Positions 26,473 through 35,264 of a stretch of 64,000 nt of DNA are shown piece after piece. The position numbers and the translations under genes were made by a program. Numbering within the stretch: the first letter of the stretch is position 1; every line of letters starts with the position of its first letter. The notes under the pieces are model-generated. The model was not told the DNA's origin, searched no databases, and saw only the letters and a list, made by a program, of their open reading frames with translations. This DNA comes from Planctomycetota bacterium (GTDB taxonomy: Bacteria; Planctomycetota; UBA1135). The stretch covers positions 102,970 through 166,969 of the forward strand of contig JAAESM010000045.1 of NCBI GenBank assembly GCA_024229395.1, given 5' to 3'.

Positions 26473-29400
26473 GCGCAGCGAAGAAGCCAAACTCAAAGGA
26501 CAATGATGCAGCCAAGATTGAGCTGCGAGGTTTGCGTGCTGGCAACCTCAAGAATCTTGACTTGGACTTGCACAGTGGTTGTTGGACCGCCGTGCACGGA
26601 CCTTCCGGTGCCGGCAAGAGTGCCTTGCTGTTCGGCGTCTTGGAACCCGTCAGCCGCAAGCGTTTTCAGATCCTGGAACAACCGCAATCCTTGCCCGGCG
26701 GTGATGAGAGTTGGTTGAAGCCATTGGCCGACGAGGTCGATGGGCTGACGCCAGTGATCGCTTCAGCCGGCGAGATTCCACGCGCACGTCGGAAGACCAC
26801 TTTGGTTGCAGCGTTGGATCTATGGGATCACCTAGCGAGCGCGTGGCAACAAGAGGGGCTGTATCGCTGCAGCAGTTGCGATTATCAATGGCGTCCGGCT
26901 GGGCTCGAACAACTGCGTGCGGAAAAGGAACATTGGCAACAAGATGATGTGATCCTGATCTGTGTGGCCGCTGGGGCATTGAGTTCTGCCGATCTTCTGC
27001 AAGCCGGATGGACGCGTTATCAATTGAAGGGGCGCCTGCAACGCTTGGAAGAAGCGGCCGAGCAATTGCCAGCGCAGAGTTGGTTGTTGATTGATCGCTT
27101 CAAGTGGCGTGCATCCAATCAGGATCGACTCAGCGACGCCTTGCAGGTAGCCCTTGGTCGCGGCACTGCGATTCGCTTGCAGGTTGCCGGTCAGAGCCAA
27201 GAGTTCGCCGCTGCCGGCCAATGCCCAACTTGCAATCATGAGCACCAGAGTCACAACTGGTCGGATTGGAGTCGCAGAGAAGATGTTGTGGACCGTGTCG
27301 TTGGCGACCGCACTTTACAGGACTGGCAGGCGACTCCATTGCGCGAATGGTTGGAGCTGTCAGCCTTGCCGCGCGCGGCTCGGGCCACTGCACGTTTACA
27401 GATGCTGGCGCGAACTGGCCTGGGCCACCTTGCGCCTGCACGAACCTTAGGCACTTTGTCTTTGGGTGAGGCGCGCCGCCTGGAAATCGTCGCGTGGATC
27501 TCGCAAGTTCGGCGCGGCCAGACAGTACTCTTGGATGAACCCGGCATGGGTCTACATGGCCGCGAACGTCAGGCATTGGCAGGTTTGTTGCATGAGTTGG
27601 TCAGTCAAGGCAACACCGTCTTGAGCGCCGATCCAGCGCGTGAGTTCCTCGAAGCCGCACACCGTTGGCTTGCACTTGGTCCAGAAGGTGGCCCCGGCGG
27701 TGGCCAGATTATGGGCCATGGTCCGCGTAGCGAACTGCCTGCGGAAGACTGGCAAGAGAACCCAACCACCGCGGAACCCGCCGAACAGTTCTTGAACTTC
27801 AAGAAGTTGCGCTGTCGATTCCTTGACATCCCCAAGCTGAAAGTCCCGATGGGACGCTTGGTCGCATTCTGCGGCGTCTCTGGTAGCGGCAAGACCACCT
27901 TGTTGGAAGGTGAGCTCCTGCCGCGCTTGCGCGAGGAGCGTGATTTCGAAGGCAAGTTGCCCCTAGGTGGTGTACATGTACTTCTGGAACGTGCCTTGCG
28001 TTGGTCACCGACCAGTACCGTCGCCACTCTCGCTGGGATCTGGCCCGAGGTGCGCACCGCCTTTGCCGAGAGTGAAGAGGGGCGCATTCGCGGCTTGAAC
28101 TCCGGTGATCTGGTCGCCAAGGTTGGCAAAGGTGGGTGCTTGCTTTGTCATGGGCGCGCCTTGGATGAACATCATCTGCCATGCACCGCTTGCCATGGTC
28201 TGGGTCTGCGCGAAGACTTGTTGGAGTTGCGTTTACGCAATCGTTCCTTGCAGGAATGGTTAACTACGCCGCTGGAACGATTGGAGAAACGCCTGCCCGG
28301 TCGCGGGCGCTTGCGCAACACCGTGCGCATGTTGATTGCCCTGGGTTTGGGTGGCCGAACCCTTGGCGAACGAGGGCGCTTCCTGTCCTTGGGCGAACGC
28401 GGACGCATCGCCTTAGCGCGCTCCCTTGCTGCCGCCCGCCCTGGTTTCCCAAAGCTATTCCTGCTCGATGAACCATGTCTTGGCTTGCCAGTCAGCGAAG
28501 CACGCCGCGTCGTCGAACTACTGCGCAAGTTATGCCAAGAGGGCCATAGCTTCTGGGTGGTGGAGCATCACGAATACCTCTTGCGCAGTGCCGATTGGAT
28601 GTTCGAGATCGGCCCAGCCGCGGGCGTCGATGGCGGCCAACTGGTCTTTGCTGGTCTTCCCGCCAAGGTCATCGGCGGATCTACACCAACCGGCCAATGG
28701 CTGGAATCACGCCGACGGGAACCCTTGCTGCCACCACCTGCGCGTGAGTTTGCGCCGGTCTTCTCTGAGATCATTGCCGAAGACGCCACGCGCAACGGCC
28801 GCCATCGTTTGGAGCAGGAGCTTGGCCGTGAGTTGGCCATGCGCTCACCTTTGTTGAACGACATGCTGGCGTTGGAGGAGGGACCAAGCCAACAGACCGA
28901 ACCCGATTGGACTCCGGTCGCTTGGCCAAGTGCGCCCAAGCGCGGTGTAAGTCTGGCAGCGGTACTCGGTCTCGCCACGCCGCTGGAACAGGTGGTGCGT
29001 GACTTCGGCCGCAGTGCTTGCCGCGGTTGTGGTGGCGGGGGACCATGGCCCGACTTCGCGACCGCCGCCCAACAACTCAGTGGTGACCAGGAATTGGTCT
29101 ACGCCACTCCCTTAAGTGCGGACTTCTTGGAAAGGGAAGAGCACCCTCAGTGGTTGACTGCGGCAGGCTTCCGCCGCTTCATCTCCAATGGAGAATCCTT
29201 CCGCTGGCGACGCGAGGAACAACAGGCGCTGCAAAATGGCGATTGTGTGTGGTTGGATCGTTTTCAAGCGCAAGACCTGGAGAACATCGGCCGCTTGCGT
29301 GATGCAGCACACCATGCGCGTTTGCTCGGTGGTGGCCAAGTGTTGGTCTTCAGCAGCCAGGATTTGGAGAAGCCGCTGTGGAGTTTCCATGAGGACAACT

Positions 29401-30476
29401 GTCGCGATTGTGAGCGTGCCAACTTGGGATTGGAGCAGCGCCTTGGTGATCTGCGCGCCGATGACTTACAGACGGCACCGCTGCGTGACGTCCTCAAGGC
29501 ATGTTTGCCTTTTGCCGAGGAGGGCCAGCAATTCCAAAGTTCCTTGGATCTGCTTAATGGCGCTGGAATCCTGCCATTGCCTGGTGGCAAGAGTTTCAGC
29601 AGCCTGACTGAAGTGCAGCAGCGCTTGGCTCGTTTGGCAGGTTGGTTATTGTTCCCAGTGCCTGGCGTGGTGTTGCTGCAGGATCAGCCCTTGGCAGGTT
29701 TGCCGCCACACTTGGCCGAACGTTTCGGTAACACCTTGTTGCATGGCGAAGGCGCCTTCCGTTTCACCGACGCCGATGGTTGGCTCAGTGAGTTACCTAA
29801 GGAAGAAGAAAGAATCACGTCGGTACCAGGCTTCATGCCAGCATTCGACTTGGCCGAATGGAGTTATCCGGTTCTCGCTAAAGCCAGTGCCACTTTGCGC
29901 CAAGCTTTAGGCGTGGAGGATCTGCTGCGTGATTATTTTCTGCGCACCGAAGGCGCACGTTTGCGCGGTTGGACCAACCAGGATCTGGATCCATTGCGTT
30001 CCAAGATGCGCTGCCCAAGCTGCAAAGGGCGCGCCAGCCATGCCGCCCATGCTGAGTTGAACCTGCCGTGTAAGCAGTGCTTTGGCAGTGGCTGGAGTCG
30101 CGATGCCGCCAAGGCCGAGGATCGGGGTTTGCGGTGGATAGACCTTGGCCAACAAAGCGTGGCCGAGTTGGCAGAGTTCTTCGATTCACATCCAACACTG
30201 GGACAGATTTTCCACAACGCCGCCGACTTCGAGTTGGGTTCTTATCGCCTTGACGAGGCTCTTCAACGTCTGCCGGTAGGTGTACGGTCCCTGGCTCCTT
30301 TAACAGCCCATCTGGTTCTGGAGGCCAATTCCGAGCATTCTTTGCAAATCGGAATGGCCACTGCCGGCTGGAATCTCTTGGAGGCTGGGCGGATTTCCTT
30401 TAGAATCGACAGATTGCGCCCCGGCCGAAGCGGCTTTGAAAGGCGTGAACATCATCCTCTGTTCCACACCAAGTGA
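26469..30476 (+). CDS. UvrA-like protein with four ABC-type modules, two of them degenerate
   Basis: 1335 residues. Module 1: Walker A GPSGAGKS (44-51), zinc cysteines C134/C137 and C252/C255, signature LSLGE (330-334), DEP 356-358; its H-loop (SADPAR) lacks the usual histidine. Module 2: Walker A GVSGSGKT (469-476), zinc cysteines C557/C560 and C572/C575, signature LSLGE (639-643), DEP 667-669, H-loop VEHHEY. Residues ~820-1335 repeat the plan without Walker A: cysteine pairs C851/C854 and C978/C981, a broken Walker B (LLQDQPLAG), then C1182/C1185 and C1201/C1204. UvrA is the damage sensor of nucleotide excision repair; chlamydial UvrA is also a double-length protein. The zinc loop of module 2 is unusually short. 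It overlaps the XPB gene by 4 bases. A repair role is inference. Confidence 0.88.
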   Translation: MSAAKKPNSKDNDAAKIELRGLRAGNLKNLDLDLHSGCWTAVHGPSGAGKSALLFGVLEPVSRKRFQILEQPQSLPGGDESWLKPLADEVDGLTPVIASAGEIPRARRKTTLVAALDLWDHLASAWQQEGLYRCSSCDYQWRPAGLEQLRAEKEHWQQDDVILICVAAGALSSADLLQAGWTRYQLKGRLQRLEEAAEQLPAQSWLLIDRFKWRASNQDRLSDALQVALGRGTAIRLQVAGQSQEFAAAGQCPTCNHEHQSHNWSDWSRREDVVDRVVGDRTLQDWQATPLREWLELSALPRAARATARLQMLARTGLGHLAPARTLGTLSLGEARRLEIVAWISQVRRGQTVLLDEPGMGLHGRERQALAGLLHELVSQGNTVLSADPAREFLEAAHRWLALGPEGGPGGGQIMGHGPRSELPAEDWQENPTTAEPAEQFLNFKKLRCRFLDIPKLKVPMGRLVAFCGVSGSGKTTLLEGELLPRLREERDFEGKLPLGGVHVLLERALRWSPTSTVATLAGIWPEVRTAFAESEEGRIRGLNSGDLVAKVGKGGCLLCHGRALDEHHLPCTACHGLGLREDLLELRLRNRSLQEWLTTPLERLEKRLPGRGRLRNTVRMLIALGLGGRTLGERGRFLSLGERGRIALARSLAAARPGFPKLFLLDEPCLGLPVSEARRVVELLRKLCQEGHSFWVVEHHEYLLRSADWMFEIGPAAGVDGGQLVFAGLPAKVIGGSTPTGQWLESRRREPLLPPPAREFAPVFSEIIAEDATRNGRHRLEQELGRELAMRSPLLNDMLALEEGPSQQTEPDWTPVAWPSAPKRGVSLAAVLGLATPLEQVVRDFGRSACRGCGGGGPWPDFATAAQQLSGDQELVYATPLSADFLEREEHPQWLTAAGFRRFISNGESFRWRREEQQALQNGDCVWLDRFQAQDLENIGRLRDAAHHARLLGGGQVLVFSSQDLEKPLWSFHEDNCRDCERANLGLEQRLGDLRADDLQTAPLRDVLKACLPFAEEGQQFQSSLDLLNGAGILPLPGGKSFSSLTEVQQRLARLAGWLLFPVPGVVLLQDQPLAGLPPHLAERFGNTLLHGEGAFRFTDADGWLSELPKEEERITSVPGFMPAFDLAEWSYPVLAKASATLRQALGVEDLLRDYFLRTEGARLRGWTNQDLDPLRSKMRCPSCKGRASHAAHAELNLPCKQCFGSGWSRDAAKAEDRGLRWIDLGQQSVAELAEFFDSHPTLGQIFHNAADFELGSYRLDEALQRLPVGVRSLAPLTAHLVLEANSEHSLQIGMATAGWNLLEAGRISFRIDRLRPGRSGFERREHHPLFHTK

Positions 30477-32170
30477 CCTCCGGTGACCAACCTCTGATCC
30501 TCCAAAGCGATATGACCATCGTGCTGGAGACTGCACATCCCTCCTTTGAGGCGATGCGCGACGGCTTGCTGCCCTTCGCCGAGCTGGTCAAATCGCCGGA
30601 ATACCTGCATACCTATCGCATCAGCCCGGTATCGATCTGGAATGCCTCGGCGGTGGGACTCAATGCCGATAAGGTGCTTGGTTTCCTTGAGCAACATGCC
30701 CGTTATGGGGTGCCGCAGAACTTCCGCGTCGAAGTGCGCTCGTGGTTCACGCGCTCCGAGGTCTTTCGTCTGGTGGCTTGCCCCGAAGATGAAAACTTGT
30801 TGTGCCTGCAGGCCAGTGATCCAAAGATCTTCGCCGAGCTGTTGCACGATCCGGAGTTGGCCGGTCATTTCGAACGCACCAGTGCCTCCACCGGCGAGGG
30901 CTGGGTCACGCGTGCACGTCGCGGCCTGGTCAAGCAACGCCTGATCAAGCTCGGTTATCCGGTCGATGACCACGCTGGTTATGTGCAAGGGTCTTCACTC
31001 GAGATCGGCTTGAAGGAGCAGATCGAATCCGGCGATTTCACCCTGCGCCCTTACCAACAGCAGGCGGTGTCGAACTTCCACCAAGACGGTCGCCTCGGTG
31101 GCGGTAGTGGAGTGGTGGTCCTGCCTTGTGGTGCCGGCAAGACTGTGGTCGGCTTGGCCGCCATGGCTGCCGTCGGTGCGCACACTTTGGTACTTACGCC
31201 CAACACCGTGGCCTTGCGTCAATGGAAGCGCGAACTGCTCGATAAGACCAATCTGACCGAGGACCAAGTTGGTGAGTATTCCGGTTCGATGAAGGAGATT
31301 AAACCGGTCACCTTGACCACGTACCAGATCCTCACTTACCGCAAGGCCAAGACCGATGACTTCCTGCATTTCGATTTGTTCTCGCGTGGCGATTGGGGGT
31401 TGATCATCTACGACGAAGTGCACTTGCTTCCAGCGCCGGTGTTCCGCGCGACCGCGGATATCCAGGCACGTCGACGCCTTGGCTTGACGGCGACTTTGGT
31501 GCGTGAAGATGGCAAAGAAGACGAGGTCTTCTGCATGATCGGCCCGAAGCGTTACGACGCGCCTTGGAAAGACCTGGAACGCCGTGGGTACATCGCAAAG
31601 GTTGAATGCGTTGAAGTTCGTGTTCCTCTCGATGAAGACCTTCGTATCGAATACCTCGGCGCCGGCAAGCGCAGTCGTTTCCGTTTGGCCTCTGAGAACC
31701 CGGCCAAGACCGATGTTCTGCAAGCTTTGCTGCAACGTCATGAAGGCAGCCGCATCTTGATCATTGGACAATACATCCAACAGCTCAAGGAACTGCAAAA
31801 AGAGATCGACGTACCGTTGATTACTGGCAGCATGCCTAACCAGGAACGCGAGGAGCTTTACCAAGCCTTCCGCGAAGGCAGCGAGAAGGTCTTGTTGGTC
31901 TCGAAGGTCGGCAACTTCGCCATCGACTTGCCTGATGCCAGCGTTGCCATTCAGATTTCTGGCACCTATGGCTCGCGCCAAGAAGAGGCGCAGCGCCTAG
32001 GTCGCATCTTGCGCCCCAAGTCGGATGGTTCCGACGCAACTTTCTACACCCTGGTCAGCGAAGCCTCGCTCGACCAGGACTACGCCGAGAAGCGTCAACG
32101 CTTCCTTACCGAGCAGGGTTATTCCTATCAAATCCTGCCTGCAACAAACCTGCTTTCTGAGCGGGTCTAA
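30473..32170 (+). CDS. XPB/ERCC3-type superfamily 2 DNA helicase
   Basis: 565 residues. The N-terminal ~130 residues match the XPB-type domain of bacterial XPB (PLILQSDMTIVLE, HTYRISPVSIWNA). This supports the GTG at 30473 rather than the ATG at 30512, because the conserved block begins before that methionine. Helicase motifs: Walker A GAGKT (220-224), DEVH (314-317), TATLVRED with the XPB-specific RED triplet (344-346), and motif VI QRLGRILRPK. In eukaryotes XPB opens DNA in TFIIH; bacterial XPB are ATP-dependent 3'-5' helicases. It lies between the UvrA-like gene (4-base overlap) and an XPB-partner-like gene. Confidence 0.95.
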   Translation: MTSGDQPLILQSDMTIVLETAHPSFEAMRDGLLPFAELVKSPEYLHTYRISPVSIWNASAVGLNADKVLGFLEQHARYGVPQNFRVEVRSWFTRSEVFRLVACPEDENLLCLQASDPKIFAELLHDPELAGHFERTSASTGEGWVTRARRGLVKQRLIKLGYPVDDHAGYVQGSSLEIGLKEQIESGDFTLRPYQQQAVSNFHQDGRLGGGSGVVVLPCGAGKTVVGLAAMAAVGAHTLVLTPNTVALRQWKRELLDKTNLTEDQVGEYSGSMKEIKPVTLTTYQILTYRKAKTDDFLHFDLFSRGDWGLIIYDEVHLLPAPVFRATADIQARRRLGLTATLVREDGKEDEVFCMIGPKRYDAPWKDLERRGYIAKVECVEVRVPLDEDLRIEYLGAGKRSRFRLASENPAKTDVLQALLQRHEGSRILIIGQYIQQLKELQKEIDVPLITGSMPNQEREELYQAFREGSEKVLLVSKVGNFAIDLPDASVAIQISGTYGSRQEEAQRLGRILRPKSDGSDATFYTLVSEASLDQDYAEKRQRFLTEQGYSYQILPATNLLSERV

Positions 32171-32172
32171 CT

Positions 32173-34167
32173 ATGGTTGAAATCTCCCTCGCCCGCACCC
32201 TGGCTTCACGATCCGAAAGTGAGTTGGTCGATTTGCATGACCGTTGGGTCGGTGGCGCACCGCCGTTACGCCGCGCCGAGTTGGTACAGATTCTGAAGGA
32301 GCGCATGGCCGAGCCAGTCACCGTGTCGAACCTCTGTGCCGGTCTTTATGGGGCCTTGGCACCTGTGTTCCGCGTGCTGATCAGTAAGGCTGGCAATGGC
32401 ATGGGACTGGAAGCCGTCAGTGCGGCCGCGATCAAGGAGGGCGTTGCCGAACGCAGCGTGCGCCATGCATTGGCCGATTTGGTTTCCACTGGCTTGGTCG
32501 CCCAAGTCGGTGTTGGCAAAAACGGCGCCACGCGCAACCTGTGGGGGATTCCATTGGAGATGCGCGAGGTACTTCCGGAAGCCGGTGCCCCAGAAGCCGT
32601 AACCAGCAGCCCGCTGTCGTTGCGTGGTTGGTTGGACAGCTTCTTCCGCAAGCGTATGCCGGGGGCTTCCAGCGCCGACGCCATCCGCAAGATGTACCGC
32701 ATGTTGGCTACCGATCAGGCGATTCTGCAACGGGTTCAGAACATGGAAGAAGGCATGCAGGAGCTAGTCACCAAGCTCGCGGTGGAGTGGGGCGGCATCT
32801 TGCCGGTTTGTGACTTTGCCGAGATCAGTGGCAGCTACAAGCTCAACGTCGTCGCCAAGGAACTGGAAAAGCTTTCGCTCGGCACTGTGCAGGACCTCAA
32901 CCTGGAGTCCTCCGGTATCCGTCAAAACGGTCGTGTCATGACGCTGTTCCATGAGGTGGTGCTCGCCTTGTTGCGCGCACGTGCCAACGACTCCGACCCG
33001 GCCCCTGAATCAATCGCATCAATCGGCGTCGATTTCGTATCCAACTTCTCGCGCTTCGCCTCCTTTGTCGAAGGCGACACCGTGCGCTTCACCGTACGCG
33101 GCACGATCTACAAGAGCACCGGCAAGCGTATTGCCGAAGAGCTGCTGCCGAACCCTGGCCGTGAGTTCCGACGTTTCGAGATCCTCGAGCTGGAATACCG
33201 CTTCGCGCTTGGTTGCCATTTCATCGACCGCACCGGCGAGCGCAGTTTCCGACTCACTCCATCGGGCCAGGAATTCCTCTCGATGAGCCTGCTCGAGAAG
33301 CAGCGCCTGATGTTGGATTGGCTGATCGAGGACCGCGAGTTGCCTGGTGACTTGGCGCATCAACTGCGTTTGCGTCGCACCACCCTGCGTTACATCAAGC
33401 GCCTCACGCCAGGCGTTTGGCACGACGCCATGTTCCTGCCATTCGTGGTGCGCAATCACCACTTGGCGGCGATCACTTCGCAAGAGGAACTGCCGAGCGA
33501 CAACTCCTCGTTCCCGGTACGTAGTTCCGCCGACCTACAGAGTCTTTCGTGGAACTTGTTGGTGTGGATCCGCAAGTATCTCTACCTGCTCGGCATCATC
33601 GACATGGCTTATGACAGCACTGGCCGTGCGGTCGCGATCCGCCTCACGCGCGTGGGTGCCGAACTGCTCGACATGATCCCTGGTCGTGAGATCGAAGGTA
33701 GCGGTCATGTGGTAGTGAACCCTGACTTCGAGGTGGTGTTGTTCCCCGACAGCCGCTCGCATGAGTTGATTTACCAACTGGATCGCTTTTGTGATCGCGA
33801 GTTCACCGATAGCCTTTATCACTACCGCATCACGCCGGCGAGTCTGCACCGTGGCTTGAGCGAAGGCATGACCTTGGATGAGATGGTCACTTTATTGAGC
33901 GCACGTAGTCGCACGCCATTGCCGCAGAACGTCAGCTACTCCTTGGAGTCTTGGGCGCGCAAAGATGGTTTGATCGAGATCGACCGGACCTTCCGTCTCC
34001 GTTGTGAACTGACCGAAGTGTTGGATCGCATCAGCCTGCATCCTGGACTCCGCAAGCTAGGTTGTGAACGTGTTGATGATCAAATCATCCAACTCGGCAC
34101 TGAGCCCGACTTCGAACAGTTACTCAGCTGGGTACGCGATTACGGCGCCAGCTTGAAACGCGTGTAG
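32173..34167 (+). CDS. XPB-associated protein with Helicase_C_3-type domain
   Basis: 664 residues starting two bases after the XPB stop. The C-terminal third (VVVNPDFEVVLFPDSRSHELIYQ split by position near residues 515-540, then YHYRITPASLHRGLSEG) resembles the XPB/Ssl2-like N-terminal domain that also begins the neighbouring helicase. No Walker motifs are present. The N-terminal part has winged-helix-like segments (VSAAAIKEGVAERSVRHAL). Mycobacterium tuberculosis has the same neighbour arrangement (XPB Rv0861c beside Rv0862c). It is probably a DNA-binding or regulatory partner of XPB; the function is not established. Confidence 0.85.
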   Translation: MVEISLARTLASRSESELVDLHDRWVGGAPPLRRAELVQILKERMAEPVTVSNLCAGLYGALAPVFRVLISKAGNGMGLEAVSAAAIKEGVAERSVRHALADLVSTGLVAQVGVGKNGATRNLWGIPLEMREVLPEAGAPEAVTSSPLSLRGWLDSFFRKRMPGASSADAIRKMYRMLATDQAILQRVQNMEEGMQELVTKLAVEWGGILPVCDFAEISGSYKLNVVAKELEKLSLGTVQDLNLESSGIRQNGRVMTLFHEVVLALLRARANDSDPAPESIASIGVDFVSNFSRFASFVEGDTVRFTVRGTIYKSTGKRIAEELLPNPGREFRRFEILELEYRFALGCHFIDRTGERSFRLTPSGQEFLSMSLLEKQRLMLDWLIEDRELPGDLAHQLRLRRTTLRYIKRLTPGVWHDAMFLPFVVRNHHLAAITSQEELPSDNSSFPVRSSADLQSLSWNLLVWIRKYLYLLGIIDMAYDSTGRAVAIRLTRVGAELLDMIPGREIEGSGHVVVNPDFEVVLFPDSRSHELIYQLDRFCDREFTDSLYHYRITPASLHRGLSEGMTLDEMVTLLSARSRTPLPQNVSYSLESWARKDGLIEIDRTFRLRCELTEVLDRISLHPGLRKLGCERVDDQIIQLGTEPDFEQLLSWVRDYGASLKRV

Positions 34168-34169
34168 CG

Positions 34170-34757
34170 ATGCAAGCGATCCCGCGTGGTCTGTGGGCGG
34201 TTGCTTCCGATCTTGGCAGCGTGCAAGAGGCGCGTGCATGGCAACAAAGCGCGGCAGCGGCAGCGGCCTATACCGTGCGACGTTGGCCCAAAGAAGATCC
34301 ACCGGGGCTCGCCCTGCAACGTCAGCTGAAGAGTGACGGACATTGGCTAGCCAGTCATGGTCGTGCCGACTTAGCCGCACTAGCCGATGCACAAGCGGTG
34401 ATCGCCGGTGTGCGCAGTTTGCCAGTCGCCACCTACCGGGAATCCTTCCCGCAATTGTTCGTAGGAGCATCAACACACAGCATGGAAGAAGCGCAAACTG
34501 CCTTGGATGGCGGCGCGCATTTCTTGATCTTCGGGCCGGTGTGGGATACACCGGAGAAGAGTGGCATCTTGGAACCACGCGGCTTGCAGCAGTTGCAGCA
34601 AGTGGTGGCACTAGGGCTACCGGTGATTGCCATCGGCGGTATCGAACAAGCGGAGCAAATCAGCCAGCTGCAACAAGCCGGTGCCCATGGTGCGGCGGTG
34701 TTACGTGTGGCGCGCCAAGCAGAGCAACTACAAAAGCTGGTCGATGCTTGGAGGTGA
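34170..34757 (+). CDS. ThiE/TenI-family protein (thiamine phosphate synthase-like)
   Basis: 195 residues with a TIM-barrel pattern of the ThiE/TenI family: VGASTHSMEEA, LIFGPVWDTPEKSG and LPVIAIGGI are clear. The two aspartates that bind Mg-pyrophosphate in ThiE appear replaced: the family NDRxDLA block reads SHGRADLA and HLGQxDLP reads IAGVRSLP. It may therefore be a TenI-like protein or a diverged ThiE. It is the last gene of the aroA array, two bases behind the XPB-partner gene. thiL is 0.5 kb away but belongs to another transcript. Confidence 0.8.
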   Translation: MQAIPRGLWAVASDLGSVQEARAWQQSAAAAAAYTVRRWPKEDPPGLALQRQLKSDGHWLASHGRADLAALADAQAVIAGVRSLPVATYRESFPQLFVGASTHSMEEAQTALDGGAHFLIFGPVWDTPEKSGILEPRGLQQLQQVVALGLPVIAIGGIEQAEQISQLQQAGAHGAAVLRVARQAEQLQKLVDAWR

Positions 34758-34763
34758 GGGGGC

Positions 34764-35252
34764 TTACTCAGCTGGTGGCAGATGCACGCGTTGACTCAAC
34801 TCGCTTCCCAGAGTTGGAGTCACAGGTAGCTCACCTTCCGGTCCAGCGCTGACCAGGAATAAGGCTTTGCGGTCGTCGGCCAGGCCTTCGACCAACACAT
34901 AGCCATAACCCCATGGGTCATCCGGCAGATAGGAATTGGCTGGCATCAAGTCCTGCAGAGCTTGTGGCGCGCGGCCACCGATCTGTAGACGCTCGGGAAT
35001 ATTGCCGGGGCCGATGCGCGGCAGGTCGAGGGCTCCATAGTCATGAAGATCCTGCGCTTCCATGCCCAAATACAGTTGGCTGGCGAGGTGCGACAGCATG
35101 TCTTCCGCCATCCGCTGATGACCACGCTCCACTTCGGAGCGCAGGGTGCTTACAATCAGCAACACGATGCCGGAGATCAAGACGACTACCCACAGCGTTT
35201 CGCTGCGCGTCAAGCCGCTGCGGCAGCTGGATTTAGTTTGTTCGGAGTGCAT
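34764..35252 (-). CDS. Orphan type IV pilin-like/GspG-like pseudopilin
   Basis: 162 residues. The N-terminus has a prepilin signal: a short polar leader, then G13 followed by LTRSE (glutamate at +5) and the hydrophobic helix TLWVVVLISGIVLLIV. The C-terminal part contains DDPWGYGYVLV, which resembles the DPWGxPY motif of GspG major pseudopilins. It would be cleaved by a prepilin peptidase and used in a type II secretion or pilus system. No other secretion gene is nearby. The ATG at 35252 was preferred to one at 35297, which would put the prepilin leader deeper and overlap thiL. It is divergent from thiL by 12 bases. Confidence 0.78.
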   Translation of the reverse strand: MHSEQTKSSCRSGLTRSETLWVVVLISGIVLLIVSTLRSEVERGHQRMAEDMLSHLASQLYLGMEAQDLHDYGALDLPRIGPGNIPERLQIGGRAPQALQDLMPANSYLPDDPWGYGYVLVEGLADDRKALFLVSAGPEGELPVTPTLGSELSQRVHLPPAE

Positions 35253-35264
35253 CGTGTAACAGTT

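Noticed and set aside
30209..30220. DnaA-box-like TTTTCCACAA inside the UvrA-like gene
   Set aside because: Isolated and within a coding region, unlike the three-site cluster at 57.1 kb.
30995..31981. Long open frame (328 codons) antisense to the XPB helicase gene
   Set aside because: Mirrors the helicase core and encodes no recognisable domain.
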